Part shown: positions 47,694-61,000 of the stretch, one piece after another
How positions within the stretch are numbered: the first letter of the stretch is position 1
Layout: each line of letters starts with the position of its first letter
Assembly (NCBI GenBank): GCA_030159075.1
Contig: BROG01000300.1
Span: 124,001-188,000 of the forward strand
Direction: 5' to 3'
Length of the DNA: 64,000 nt
Source: Atrina japonica
Taxonomy: Eukaryota; Mollusca; Bivalvia; Pterioida; Pinnidae
Position numbers and translations under genes: made by a program
Notes under the pieces: model-generated
Seen by the model: the letters and a program-made list of their open reading frames with translations, nothing else
The model's database searches: none
Told to the model about the DNA's origin: nothing

Positions 47694-48260
47694 TTCACGG
47701 TTTTTATCCACCGCTTACTATACCGCGCGTGTGCGTTTAATTGCAACTAAGAGGAATAGGCTTGCAGTATATTTGCAGCCAATAATACGACAACAAGGAT
47801 TAACGATTTTAGTTGAAAGTCTACAGACCAGTGATATGTTGTCCAAACTCTGAGTTTATCATCTTGACATAGTAATTATGTACAGGTACTTATATTTCTA
47901 TTTGACGGAAGGTACCAGAGATTGTGTTTTTATGTGTTTCGGTACCAGCAAGATAATATTTGGTACTAGTCCCTGGTATTTCAGTAATCACGGTGCATGT
48001 TTATACACCGCGATACTATACCGCCCTGCGTATTTCGGTACGTATGATCATAATATTTGCAACTAAGAGGTACCCCAGAGATTAATGATCACGATTGTAA
48101 GTAACTCAAAGAAACGAGTGAATGCAGCTGTAAATCGATATTAATGTACACGATAATAATTGGTACATTTTCCCTGAATACATTACAATCACAAGGACTC
48201 TAAACGGAAGTCTAGTTGACAGTCTGGTGACCAGGTGATATGTTGTCCAGTGAAAATATT
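47694..48260. repeat. Direct duplication flanking the start of the 56-bp array
   Basis: The segment from 'cacggtttttatccaccgc' (47696) through 'tactataccgc', 'ttgcaactaagagg' and 'gtgatatgttgtccaaa' (about 47846) is repeated from 'cacggtgcatgtttatacac' (about 47990) to 'gtgatatgttgtccagtg' (about 48254). The second copy carries early units of the 56-bp repeat ('gaggtaccccagagattaat') that the first copy lacks. Confidence 0.7.
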
Positions 48261-48261
48261 T

Positions 48262-49495
48262 GGTACACTCACCTTGATTTCGGTACCAGATTAAATGATC
48301 ACGAGAACGTTTGGTACATATAGTACCTGGAATTTAGGTACCAGAGATTAATGATCACGATAATATTTGGTACACTTAGTCCCTGGTATTTCGGTACCAG
48401 AGATTAATGATCACGATAATATTTGGTACACCTAGTACCTGGTATTTCGGTACCAGAGATTAATGATCACGATAATATTTGGTACACCTAGTACCTGGTA
48501 TTTCGGTACCAGAGATTAATGATCACGATAATATTTTGTACACCTAGTACCTGGTATTTCGGTACCAGAGATTAATGATCACGATAATATTTGGTACACC
48601 TAGTAATATTTGGTACATATGGTACATATAGTACCTGGTATTTCGGTACCAGAGATTAATGACACGATAATATTTGGATACACTTAGTCCCTGGTACCTG
48701 GTTCGGTACCAGAGATTAATGATCACGATAATATTTTGTATACCTAGTATACCTCGTACCTGGTATTTTTGGTACGTGTACCAGTAGAGATTAATGTACG
48801 ACAATGTTTGGTACCAAAGATTAATGATCACGACAATGTTTGGTACACCTAGTACCTGGTATTTCGGTACCAGCGTTTAATGTACACGATAATATTTGGT
48901 ACATATAGTACCTGGTATTTAGGTACCAGAGATTAATGATCACGATAATATTTTGTACATATAGTCCCTGGTATTTCGGTACCAGAGATTAATGATCATT
49001 AATCGGTACCAGAGATTTAATGATCACGATATATATTTGGTATTTCATATGAACACGTACACCTAGTACCTGGTATTTCGGTACCAGAGATTAATGATCA
49101 CGATAATATTTGGTACACTTAGTCCCTGGTATTTCGGTACCAGAGATTAATGATCACGATAATATTTTGTATACCTAGTACCTGGTATTTCGGTACAAGA
49201 GATTAATGTACACGATAATATTTGGTACACCTAGTATTTAGTGTTTGATCACGATAATATTTGTATATTCGTATTTCGGTACCAGAGATTAATGATCACG
49301 ACAAGTTTGGTACCAGAGATTAATGATCACGACAATGTTTGGTACACCTAGTACCTGGTATTTCGGTACCAGAGATTAATGATCACGACAATGTTTGGTA
49401 CACGACAATTAGTGCCTGGTATTTCGGTACCAGCACAATGATAATATAGTACTGGTATTTAGGTACTGAATTAATGTCACGATAATATTTGGCAC
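48262..49495. repeat. 56-bp minisatellite with a hairpin in each unit
   Basis: The unit runs 'ggtaccagagattaatgatc', 'acgataatatttggtacacc' and 'tagtacctggtatttc'. The tcacgataat word at 48411, 48467 and 48523 gives an exact 56-bp period. About 20 units are present, some truncated or fused. 'ctggtatttcggtaccag' is a perfect 6-bp-stem hairpin and 'tgatca' a palindrome. The right end decays near 49490, close to family Y copy 6. Confidence 0.9.
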
Positions 49496-49524
49496 TGATA
49501 ACACCATTTAAATTTCAAAGTTTT

Positions 49525-49710
49525 CTAATGCTAAGATAGTCAACTTTTTACAGTGGTTACTCTTAGACGGATTTCGGTTATACTCTTAGATTTATTATTT
49601 GGCCTTGTATGATACGGCTTTCCTATTTAGAGAATACATATAAATTTTAAATTGGAGCTCAACTGTCTTGAGCATTATAACTTTGGTATTATGTTTATAA
49701 TATTTATAAT
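49525..49710 (+). repeat. Dispersed repeat family Y, copy 6 (+)
   Basis: It reads 'gctaagatagtcaac', 'cagtggttactcttagacgg', 'ttatttggccttgtatgata', 'ttggagctcaactg', 'cttgagcattataactttgg' and 'tattatgtttataatattta'. It is intact at both ends but lacks the 'gaagtctaattgacagaaac' middle. Confidence 0.8.
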
Positions 49711-49894
49711 GATAATGATAATCTGCTTTTTTAAAGTTTTATATTCTGATAAGAATTCACCTTATTTTCAGCTGCAGGAGAAACATAACTATTATTCCAA
49801 CGTAACACGACTCACTATACGTGGGCATAAATGACATTATCATTATTAACAGTAAAATGATGAAAAATCATAATGATGATTATATAGATAGGTT

Positions 49895-49985
49895 TTATAT
49901 TAATAATAATAATAATAATAATGATGGTGATGATGATGAGTGAAAACTAATGATGATGATGATGACGATGATGATAGTGGAGGTG
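49895..49985. repeat. (TAA)n and (GAT)n trinucleotide repeats
   Basis: A (TAA)n run from about 49900 is followed by GATGGT/GATGAT repeats up to about 49978. Confidence 0.85.
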
Positions 49986-50845
49986 ATTATTAGATGAACA
50001 AAACAAGAACACTTCAGTGACTCAGATTTAAAATCGTCGAAGCACAACGTTGCAAGACTCTTGTCAGACCTGAACGTAATATTCAGACTTCTGCCATCAC
50101 CAATAGCCTTTCACCGTAAGATTTTCAATAATAATGCACATTTGATGTTTTTAATTTAACCAACGACCACTATTCTTGTTATGTAATCAATATATACTAA
50201 ATTAAACAGAAGAGAAATGGCTGTTATTTGAAATTATGAAATGGTTTGGTTTACATTCTGGGAATAAAATTCTAATAAAGTAATTCTAGATCGAGTCTCG
50301 TTGTCGATGTAATAAATATATTAGCCTCCAGTTCAAGTGTTTGCCTAAAACTAAACAACCCCAGAGACCAAATCAGTTCATATTAACAAGTTGAAGCGTG
50401 GAAATGCAGCGTTCATCAAGATAAATAAGATTATGTAACTACAAGATTGTCGTTGGAGTTAAATATTAAGGACGCAACGACTGTTTTGAATTTAGAATAG
50501 TGTTTTACGCCACATTCAAGAATTTTTTAGTTATATGGTGGCAGGTAGATTTTAAAGATGGGGGGTGGGTGGGGGAGAAACTGGTTACAATGTATCCGGA
50601 TGAACAAACAAGTCTAGGTTTACAGGGTTTCAGGACAGACCTATAATTTGTTGTGTTTCGGATTAAAGCTATGACGTCCAGAAATATAGACACATCATTA
50701 TGTCTTAGGAACGGTCATTTTCAATGTTTGGTAATAAAGTTAAATCAGCTATCTCGTTTAAGGTCTTTGTTATGTTATAAGATGGTCTCTGTAAAATTAT
50801 ATCTTGACTGAAATGATAGGTAGCATTTAAATGAATAAAATGACG
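49986..50845. other. Unassigned spacer
   Basis: No gene or repeat recognised. Confidence 0.4.
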
Positions 50846-50849
50846 AGAT

Positions 50850-51095
50850 AAATATATATCGACGTCAAATACATAACTTATTCTCTTAAGTAAAATTGAA
50901 GAAATACCACTCGATAATGAAAACTCAAGTCCATTATAACACGACGAAATAGATGGGTAAATGGTCTCAACATGAAGAACAATTGCGAATCTCAAACGGG
51001 ATAAGACCAGGTGTCCGGATGGAGTCAGCGTCTTCTGCTGGTATGTCACACCCGTCAAGTTCGGTGAAAAGCACGATTCATGAAAGGGAGTCACG
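50850..51095 (-). mobile_element. PLE 3'UTR subtype Z, copy 3 (-)
   Basis: On the minus strand it shows 'cttgacgggtgtgacatacc', 'gacgctgactccatccgg', 'acacctggtcttatccc', 'gagattcgcaattgttcttc' and 'atgttgagaccattta'. The 129-codon minus-strand ORF over it has no domain and is incidental. Confidence 0.65.
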
Positions 51096-54000
51096 TGCTC
51101 CAGAATACTATCAAATAATTCTTAGAGGGGGGCTTCATATTGTTTAAATAAATAAATTATTTATATGATGGAACAGATTATATATGAATGAGGAAAACAT
51201 GGTGAAATATCAAAATAATATATTTTACTAAAACACAAAAGGAAGAAACTCGGTTTACCTTTATACTTGGTCCTTTATCAATGTTTAATTCATTGGCACT
51301 TCTCCCTTTTTACTTGCATTAATGTAATAACAAAACGCATGTCAAACTTTGGCTTATCTTTTATTTTAAGTAAGATATTTAGATAAAGGCAAAGGAATTT
51401 TCCACGAGTGCCTTTTGACATTTGGATTAGTTGACCTTTTGTATTTTAAAACTATAGATCACAGGACTTTAAACGATTAAAAACACTTAATAACCTGTTA
51501 ACATATTAATACGCCATCAAAGGCCCATGACCGGCTATTTACGCTCAGTTAAGTTGTTAATTTTGTTTTAAATGATAATTGCAAAATGCTTATATAAAGT
51601 CATTATCTTTCTATTAATTACGCTTCTACGTGATTCTCTGTTTTCTAGTAATTTCAGTTTGAAGATCAAAACATGATTTTTACTCGTAACTACAATAAAT
51701 ACAACGGAGTTGCGCAATATCCAAGGCAACTTCAGATGAATAAAGTCAACATATGGGTTACAGTCATCTCGTAACCATCACAACTCGTACCTAAGTGAAT
51801 TGGCTGACTCGTGGCAACTTATTAGTGGCCATCGCCTGTTTTATTGTAGAACTACTTATCAAGGTATACATGTACTTACCAACTAGGTAATTGTCATGAT
51901 GCCGTTTTGATATTGATATAACATACAACTATCTGTGAAAATGAATTGGCTTTAGAATTACTTCGCTGACAAGTATATTGTCCGATTCACAAAGCGTGGC
52001 GGGGCGGATCAACCTTTTGATTATCTTGCGGATGATTATGCTCAATTCCTGGTTATGACAGTCTTTATGGGATGCTCGTAGGTAGGATAATTGGAACAAC
52101 TACTCTTGTCAGTGTAAATTGAATGTCATTATGCTTTATTACCTGAAATTTGACGTGTCCATTTAACAAAGGTTCCATGAGACTTAAACCCGCCAGGTTA
52201 TATGGATATAAGTTAAATGACCCGTGACAAAATTGCTAGCTTTTGGCGACTTGATTTTGATTGGAAAGTAAATGTACATGGATATTTAAATAGATGGACA
52301 GCCTCATCGTCGTAAAACCACCGTCCGGAATCGCTATGCTCTTGCCTACCCGTGATTTTATGTACCCTAAATCACTCGTAGCTAATGGATATTTATAACA
52401 GAGTAAGTGTTTTTAATCTATCTAAAGCGTTAGACAAAGAGGATACGAGTTGAGATGGATACGCGTTGAGATCGGTCCGAGTTTACCAACATTCCCCCCA
52501 AAAGGAAACAGTTTGCTCTACAGGTAGCAAATAAACAAAACACAAAGGACAGAAAACAGAGAAAGACAGAATGGATAAAGAAATTGGTCTGTGATGTAGG
52601 GATAGATATAAAGCGTTGAAATGTATTGAGGTACAAAACAAATTAATAAATTGTATTCTCTGAATCCCCCCTAAAAAAACCTCTATCTGTCAAGGCTAAA
52701 ACTTCTGTTCAATCGTTGAGTCAAATTGGTAGGAGAATACCAATACTTTCTTTTGTCTTTATCTTTTTAACTTGAATGTGGTTAAAGAACATTTATAGAA
52801 ATTTGTATTTCGAAAATGAATAATTGCAGTTTTCGGAAAATTCTTCCTACAATTTGACTGCATTCATGGTTTAAATACTTTCCGTATCGATGTGAAAACA
52901 GTGAATGGTATACTGGCGATCACTAATTGGGGGTGTTTGTATCATGTTGATTTGAAGTACATGTGTACACTAGTTTTGATAAGTATGTCTTTAAATTGTG
53001 TAATGTGTGAATCAGAACTTTTTATGATATTTCATGTTGGTCAATTTAAACTAGCATGGATCTTTAAAATGATTCCATATTATTGATTTCGGTATTTATA
53101 TTATAATAAAAGCTTATCGTATTCAATGATGCTTTTTGTACAAGGATGATCGTAAAGTTTCTTAAGGAATGCAGTTAGCAACACAACGAGATTACTCTCT
53201 GGTAAGATGAATGGCATTTCCTTTATACTCATTATAGCAGCGCAATTAAATGATCAGAATAATGGACAAATATCAATTGATGAAATAAAGCAGATCAATG
53301 CCGATAATTACTTATTTTTTATGTTATCAAACTTTTCTTCTTATTGGAATTGAAATTTCCATTAAGACCTTCTTGTGTGCAAAATTCCTAAAACAGCCGT
53401 TGACAGTTATGGGATGATGAACATTTTTCTATCATGGTTATATTATGTCAGGGACAACAGCTGGTAAATATTGATCTTTGGATAAATAAAAACTGATATG
53501 AGGTGTGAAGACTTAAATTACGTTACCCATCTAATAATCTAATTTAACTTTGATATTTATAATTATGTATAATATCTTTAAATTCAGCGTGTCTATTTTT
53601 TAAATCTGGTTAATGACACGATTGAGTATGAACATCCTTTTAACAGTAATCTAGCCAAATTTTTATTTGGTTAAAAATGAAATGACACCCTGAATAAAAT
53701 GCTGACATTTGCAATTAAAATCTTTGTGATAATCGTTTTTCTCTGCTTTTAATTCTAGTGTTTCAAATTAAAAGTGATTCATTAAAGTTAAGCTGAACAG
53801 ATCACGTTAATTTAGCAATAATACGCAGCATTTATTGATTAGCGCCTTTTTACAAAAGAATTAAATTACGACTGTTTTATACTTAATTTTAACTATGTCA
53901 AATAAAAAGATAAAAGAAAAAGTTTTGAGTTTATTTTTAAGTCCATTTTCCTTGCCAACTGAGTGTTTCCGCTAATATTTCGCATTCCCACTTCCTTTTT

Positions 54001-54149
54001 GGTGTCAAAGAAGACATGTATCCAATTATATATGGTCATCCATAAGCAATTATTCGCCATCAGCGTTATTTCCCTTTAGCGGCAATAATGCGCGGAAGAA
54101 TATACATTTTGTTTATTATATATAGAAGAAGTGCTTATGGATATTCGAA
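51096..54149. other. Unassigned region
   Basis: About 3 kb with no recognisable gene, RNA or repeat. The small frames at 52430-52636 (-) and 52892-53086 (+) match nothing I know. Confidence 0.45.
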
Positions 54150-54247
54150 CCTCCTGGTGCATTGGAATACGACAAATTAGATATAACAACGGTCTCGACA
54201 TGAAAAACATTGTAAATCCAAAACGGAATGGGACCAGGTGTCCGCGT
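54150..54247 (-). mobile_element. PLE 3'UTR subtype Z, copy 4 (-), truncated
   Basis: On the minus strand 'cggacacctggtcccattcc', 'gttttggatttacaatg', 'ttcatgtcgagaccgttgtt' and 'aatttgtcgtattccaatg' match the Z family. About 50 bases of other sequence separate it from the GA-rich tract. Confidence 0.65.
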
Positions 54248-54294
54248 ACACTGTTGGCAAATTAATCAAATTATAAGAAACATTCTTGTGTACA

Positions 54295-55018
54295 AATAGA
54301 GAGAAGAAGAGGAGAAGGGGCGAGAGAGAGAGAGGGAGGAGAAGAAGAGGGGGAATAGGGGGGGAGAGGGAAGGAAGAGGAAGAGTAAGAGAGGAAAATA
54401 GGGGATAGAGAGGTAAGGGAGGGGAGGGGGGGAGAGAGAGGAGGGAGGAGGGAGAGGAGGGGGAGTAGGGGGGAAAGAGGAGGAGAAGGATAGGGGAATA
54501 TAAGGAGGGGGGGGGTGGAAGAGAGGAGAGGGGGAGGGAGGGAAGGGAGGAACAATAACGAGAAGTAGGGGAGAAGAAAGAGTGGGAGAGAGGGAGGAAG
54601 AGGGGGGGGAGGGAGAGGAGGGATAGGGGGAGGGGAGAGGAGGAGGAGGGGAAGGGGGGGAGGGGAAGGGGGGAGGGGAGGAAGGGGGGAAGAGAGAGGG
54701 GGGGGGTAAGGAGGAGGGAGGGGGAGAGGGAGAGGGGAGGGAAGAGGGGGGAGAGATGGAGGAGCGAGTGAGAGGGGAGGGGGGAAGAGGGGGAGGGAGA
54801 TAGAAGGGGGAGGGAAGAGAGGATGGAATATGGGTGGAGAGAAGGGGGGGATGGAGGGTAGGGAGAGGGGGGAGGAGGGGGGGAGGGTGAGGGGGAGAGA
54901 GGGGAGGGAGTGGGGAGAGAGAGGGGGGGAGGAGAGAAGGGGGGAGGGAAGAGCGGAGGGAGGAGTGAGGAGAGAGGGGAACGGGAGGTAGGGGGGAAAT
55001 GATGGGAGGGGGGGGGGA
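54295..55018. repeat. Aperiodic G/A-rich tract, about 0.72 kb
   Basis: The + strand is almost only G and A with occasional T and very little C, like the tract at 22809-23566. No fixed period is seen. The long proline/serine/leucine-rich minus-strand frames (54177-55185) are composition artefacts. Confidence 0.85.
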
Positions 55019-58000
55019 CTCCTGTAGGGTGGGGTCGCTCGGAGGGGCTGAGAGAGTGGCGGGGGGGCGCCGGGCGGTAGCTCTGGAGGTGCTGCGCTTT
55101 GTGTGTCTCCTTGTGTTGTCCTCCTATTGCGTTGTCCTCTGTGTTTGAGTGGTTCTGTTTTCGTTCTAGTTCCTGCTTCACTCAATAACGTTTTCGTCTG
55201 GGTTGTTTGTTCGGTCCCACGTGCCGGGGTCGGCTCTAGTTGCTCCTAATCCTCTGTCGTCTCCTCTGCTGGGCTCGTGGTCCTTTCCACCCCTTTTCTG
55301 TGTCCTCGGCTTGTTTCTCTTCTTTTGGTGTGCCACTCGCTTCTCCTCTGCTTTTGCTTTCGTGTCTTTTTCTCTACTGGTTTCTCTCTGCTACTTTACT
55401 CGCCCTCGGTCATTGCGTCTCTGTTTTTTTCCTCAAGTTCGCGCGCTCTCTCTTTTTTTTTCGTTGGGGGTGTGGTTTTATCTGGTCTTTTGGCTCTCTG
55501 CGGTGTTCGTCGCTGTTGCTTTTTTACTCGTTCTCTCCTTGCCGTTGTGCTCTGTCTTCGGGTTTTTCTACTCTTTATCCTTTTCTTTTCGTTTCTTCTT
55601 TCTCGTGCATGGTCTTCGTGGGCTTTGTGTTCACTTTTCTTTCTTCTAGTCCCCACTCTTCCGTTTTTGTTCTGTTGCTTTCTGCTGCGTTGAGTGTTCT
55701 CGTTTTTGTGTGGATGTTGTGACCTGTTTTTTTGTTCTTATTTTACTCTGTTCTTCTTTCTTTGCGTCCTTTCTTCAGCAATTTCTTCTTCTGTTCCCGG
55801 GGGCTGGTCGGCTGCTACTCTTTTCGCCTGCCTCGGGTGTTGCCGGTGCCAGTCCATGTTTCTCCGCGTGTCTTACTCTTCTCTCCTTCTGTTCGCTCCT
55901 GTACCGGCGGTGCGTTTACTCGCCTGTCTTGCACCTCTGTTCCTGACTCTCTTCCGTCCCCGTCTCGCTTTTCGTCCCTGTGTTTCTCTTCTTGTGCTGA
56001 GCTTGGTACTTGTCCTCGGCGTGCCTCTTGATGCTTCCTTCTTCTTGCCCACTTCTTGCATTTCTTGTTCCCTCTAGTCTACTCTTCTTCCTTCTCCGTC
56101 TCATTCTGCGTCTTCGCTCTTTTTTTGTTTCTCTCTCTTTTCCTTCTGTTTCTCTTCTCCTTTGTCCTGTCTGCCTTGCACGGGTGTTACTGTTTTTTCA
56201 GTTTTTGCTCGTGTTTTGTGGTTACGTCCCGTTCCTGGGACGTTGTGTGTCCACGCGGCCCTTTTTTCTTCTCTTCTCTTACGTCTTTTGTCGCATATTC
56301 GTGCTCTCCTCTTTTCTTTGTATTTCGACTCGTTTGCTTGTTATTTTTCTGTTCTTGTATGCTCTTGTGCTGGCACTGCGCTCGGCGCACGTTGTGCTCT
56401 CCGCGCTTTTTTGTCTTTATCTCCTTTCCTATTTACTTCCATTCCCTCTTTGTCGTTACTTGCCTGTGTGCTGTGTCACTGTTCACTCCTTGGTTCTCCC
56501 TGCCCTGGTCTTCGCTGTCTTCTCTCTCCCGGTTTTAGCTTTCCGTCTCGGCTCGTCGGGGTTCGTTTGTCGTCGCTGTATCTGCCTGTGTGGTCTCTCC
56601 TGAGTCTGCGTCCCGCGTGTCTGCTGTCTCTTCTGTCTTCTGTCTTCTGTGTAGTTGCCGCTCGCTCCTGGCTTTGTGCCTCTTTTTTTCATTCTCGTTC
56701 CTCGTTTTTTTTGGACGCTCTCTCCTCTTGGCTCTCTCGTCTTTTCCTGTCTGTTTCGTGTCTTGTGTTGCTCATCCCTTCCTTTTTGTGCTCTACTTTT
56801 GGCTTGTTTTTTTTTCCTATTCTGGGTTCGTCACTGCTGAGTTGGTTGTCCTGTGACTCTCGTTGCGTGGTTGGCGTGTGTGCTCTTTTTTCTCTCATCT
56901 TTTTGTGTCTTTTGTTTGCCTCCGTGATCTGGTATACTTTTTGTCTCCATTTCTCTCTTGCGACTGACCTTCGCTTTTTTTTCTCTTCTTGTCTTGTGCT
57001 GTGCAAAAATGCTTTTCTCTTGTTTTTGCCTCTTTTTTCTTCTCTTGTGTTGGCTCATCGTGTCTTCGGTGTGCACGGTGGTGCTTTGGTGTTGTTTCCC
57101 CTTTCTCTGTTCTCTCGCTCGCGCGTTGTGTTCCTTACCGTCGTGCTGCACTCTCTCCTCTTCTACCTTCTCTCCTCTTATTTCTTTGTTCTTGCTCTCC
57201 TACCTGGCCTCTCCGGTCTTTCTGCCTCCTTCTCCTCGTTTGGTCCATTTCCTCTGTTTTTTCTTTCGCCCTCCTTTGTATCTTCTGTTCTTTCAGTCTG
57301 CTCCTTTGCTCGGGCGTTGCGTCTGGGTGTTCCGCTTGCCGGCGCTCCTTGTCTCGTTGCTTGTCCCTTTTCGTCTTGAGTTCAAAACTCTCGCCGTCCT
57401 AGGCGCGTCCCTAGGCGTGCTTTGCTGCTTTTTCTGTTTGTCGCTTTTCTTGTGCCTCTTTGTGTTACTGCTGTGGTGGTGTCGGTCGTCGCGTCGTCCT
57501 CTTTTTCGTTCTGCGGTGTCTTCGTTTTCTTGTTCTCTTCTTTGTATGTCGTGGGGCTTTCTGCCGCTTTTTTTCTGGCCGGTCGTCCTGCTGGTCACTT
57601 TACGTGCTCTGTCCTTTCTGTGCCTTTCATTCGTCCTTGTTGCTCTCGCGTCTCTTTGCGTCTCTCGCCTTGTTCAGTTGCCTTCGCTGTTTCTCTCCGG
57701 TTTTGCTTCTCTCGACCTTCTCGTCCGTACGGCGGCGGGCTCTTTTCTCCTTATGTCCTCTCCTCTTTTCATCTTTCCTTTTTTCACTCTTTCTTTCTGT
57801 GTTCCGTCTCTCTCTCGCTCGCAAGTGCTTTCTTGTTCTTTTTGTGTGTTTTCCCTTATTTCTTCTTCTTCGTCTGTTGTGTTTGTCCCTTTCTCTTCAC
57901 TGGTTCTTCTCTGTACTCCCTCTCTGTTGTTCTGCGTGTCTTCCGTCTGTTTGCTCCGTCTTTTCGCTCCTCCGGTGTTCCTTGCTTGTGTGCCTTCTCT

Positions 58001-61000
58001 TCTCGTTTCTGACGTGTCCTCACTTTGTTTTGTTCGTTTGCAAGAGCTTGTCGTTTGTCGTGTGTTTTCCTTCTCTCTGCTCGTGTTCCTTTCTCCCCTG
58101 CGCTCCACTAGTTTTTTTCCTCTGTCTCCTTCGTGTGTCTCCCGTGCTCTGGACGCTCACGCACTGCGGGGTCCGTGCGTAATTGTTGACTGTCTTTTTA
58201 TCCTGAGGGTGAGCCGGGTTCGTGTCGTCTAGTCTGTTACTTTCTTTTTTCGTTTTCGGGTTGCTCTTTCGGCTGTGCTTTTCTGTGGTCCTTTCCTTTC
58301 TTTTTCTTCAGTTTTTGCTGTGTTACTTTTTGCTTCTTTCCTCTATCTTCCTTCCTTTCTTCGTGTGGTTTGCGGTCTGCCCGGTGTTTGTCTTGTCTCA
58401 CTTTTGCCTTTCTGTTGTTCGCTTACCTCTTCTCACTCTCTCGTGCCACTGCGCTCTTCTGTTTCCTCGTCCTTTTTTGGCAGTCTGCTGCTTGTTATCC
58501 TGGTTGTGGGTTGGGTGCGCCGGTTTGTTTCTATACGCGTTTTTGTCTCGGCTCGCGCAGCGTCTCTTCGTTTCTGGCGACTTTTTTTGCTGGTCTGTGC
58601 CTGTCGCTCTTTTCGTCTGCCTCGTCATCTTGTAGTTTACTGGTCTTCCGGTGTCTTCTCTGCTCTTGCTGTGCTCGCCACCTGTGCGTGGTCTTGTGTG
58701 GCTGTCTTGCCTTGTGGCGCGTGGCCGGGTTGCGTTCGCCGCTTAGCTACTTTTGCGCCTCGCACTGTCTATGTTGGTCTCTTTCTTTCTGTCTCTTTCC
58801 TGTCTCCTCGGTCGTGCCGCTGGTTCCTCTGCGTTGGTTCTGTTCTTCTCCACCTTTTGGTCTTCTCTCTGAGTTGTTGTCGTCTGTCTCCTGGTTCTAC
58901 ATCTTTCTTTGTGTCACTACATCTACTCCATGTCTTTTTCTTCTGGTTTTTTGATTTTTGTGCCTTGCTTTCTGGCTGTCTCGCCCTCCTCTCCTTGTAC
59001 TCTCGCTTCTTTTACGTGTGATTGTGCAAGTTGTCCCTGTGCTGCTCTCCGTCGTCTCTCTGGATGACTGCTGCTATCTCTGTGCGTATTTTCGCTCGCT
59101 CTTTGGCGCCCTGCCGCCTATTGATAGCTCCGTGTGCCCCTCTTGTGTTTCGATCTGCTTTGGTCCCCTCTCTGCTTCTCGATCCTTTTTTTTCTCTTGC
59201 CTGCTTCCCCGTGCTTCGTCTTCTCTGCTTGTCCTTTCTTCGCCATTTCTTCGTTGTTCTTCACTTTCTCTTTCTTGTTTTCGTCGTTTCTCCGTTTGTG
59301 TGCGTCCTCCTCTCCTCTTCATTTCTGGCGTGCTCTCTTTCTTCTTGTGTGCGGGGCCTACATTGTTTCCTGGTGTCACTTGCTTTCTTGCTGTCCTTTC
59401 TGCCGTCTCTTGTGCATTGTGTTTTTTTGTGTCCTTGTTCTTTCTCGTCTTGGTACTCTTGGACTTCTTTCTCGCTTCTCTCTCGTTCGCGTCTCTTTTG
59501 TTCTCACGTTCTCCACTGCACTTGCCTTCTGGATTTCTTTCCGTCTCTTTTTGTCCCGCCTGACTGCTGTCTCATTCTTTTTTTTGCTGGTGCCTTTGTC
59601 TTTTTCTGCTGAAGTCTTGTTGTTTCAACTTTTTGTCCATTTCTCTCTGTTCTTGTGTGCTTTGCCGCTCCGCCTTGCCTCCTGTTCGTACCTGGTGTTT
59701 GGCTTTTCTCCCGGTTTGTCGTCTGTTTTCTGCGACTTTACTGTCGTTCTGTCTACGCAACTCCTTCTCGAGTGCTTCTCTTTTCCCTTTTGTGCTCTCT
59801 GTTTGTTTACTGCTTGCAGCGGCTGATGCGCCGCGCCGGTGCTGTCTGGTTTTTTTGTATTTTAGTTTCTTCTTACTTGCTCTCTTGTCTTGGTGTCCTC
59901 CCGGCCTCCGCGTGTGTTCTCTCGCGTCTGCGTCTGGTTATTCTCGTTTCGTGCTCGCCTCTCAACCACGTCTCGGGTCGCGCGTGCGACTTTTTACGTT
60001 TTCCTCGCGCGCTCGTTCTGTGTTCTCTTGTCGTTGTCTCCACTGTCTGTTGGGCTGTCTTCGTTCGCTTTGTTGTCTTCTCCTTTTCTGGCTTTTGTTC
60101 CTCACTCTACTTCTTTGCTATGGATCTCCATTCTGGCCTCTGTCTCGTAATCGTCGTCTCTCTTTCAAGTCACCCTCCTCTCTCGGTTGCGAGTGTCGCA
60201 CGACCTTGCTCGTCTGTCTCAGTGCGCTCTTCGTGTCCGCGTGTCTCTTACCGTTACTGTCGCCTTTTTCTCTTTTGTTGTGTGGTTTCTTGGGTGCGGA
60301 CTTACGGGGCGTTTTTGTCTCTTTTCTCTTCGCTGCTTCCCCCTTATCTTTTCTGTATCTGTCCCCTGTGTCGCTCTTTTGGTTGGTGGCGGTGGCTTTT
60401 GCCGCCGTTGTTGGCGTTCTATCTCGTTGCACGTTTCTCTTTTTTCATGCGTTGTGCCTCCTCACGTCTGGTGCGTGCTGCTGGCTTGGAGCTGTGTTCG
60501 TCTCTTGTCTGTCGTTTCGTCCTGCTCTCCTTTGATTGGTGTGCGTTCTCGCTCTCCTCTTCGTTTTTGTGGTCGTGTCGCTCTTTGACTGTTTGTGTTT
60601 TCCTTCTCTTTCTACTTCAGGCCTCTCTTCTGTTCTCGCGTGTCCTAGCCTGACTCGCTGGTTCTGCGCCGCTTGTTTCGTGTGTTCTGGTCTGTCTCGC
60701 TGTCCTCCACTTGTCGACGCTTCTCACTGCTTGTCATCTTACGCTGTTGCGCTGAGGTGTTGGCTGGCTCTTGTGTTCTGCTCTTTCATTGCTGTCGCTT
60801 CTCTGTCCCAGCACGCTTCTGTGCGGCTGTTGTCTACTCTTCGGTGTTCTCCCTTGTGGTCTTAGCCCTGGCGTCTACTGGCTGTCGCTCGTCTGTTCTT
60901 CTCGTGCCTGTGCGTGCCTGCTCGTGTTCCGGTCGTCTCGTGTGTGTTCTCCTTCGTCTCTCGCGTGCTCGCGTGGCTGCGGCACTGCGTCGGTCTTCAG

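Noticed and set aside
48262..49495. CRISPR-like regular repeat array
   Set aside because: The whole 56-bp unit repeats, with no unique spacers, in a eukaryotic repeat-rich context; it is a minisatellite.
50705..51094. 129-codon minus-strand ORF as a gene
   Set aside because: It coincides with a Z-type retroelement tail and its 3' flank, and the translation has no known motif.
54177..55185. Proline/serine/leucine-rich minus-strand ORFs of 304 and 334 codons
   Set aside because: They are homopurine-tract artefacts, overlapping in different frames and resembling no real proline-rich protein.
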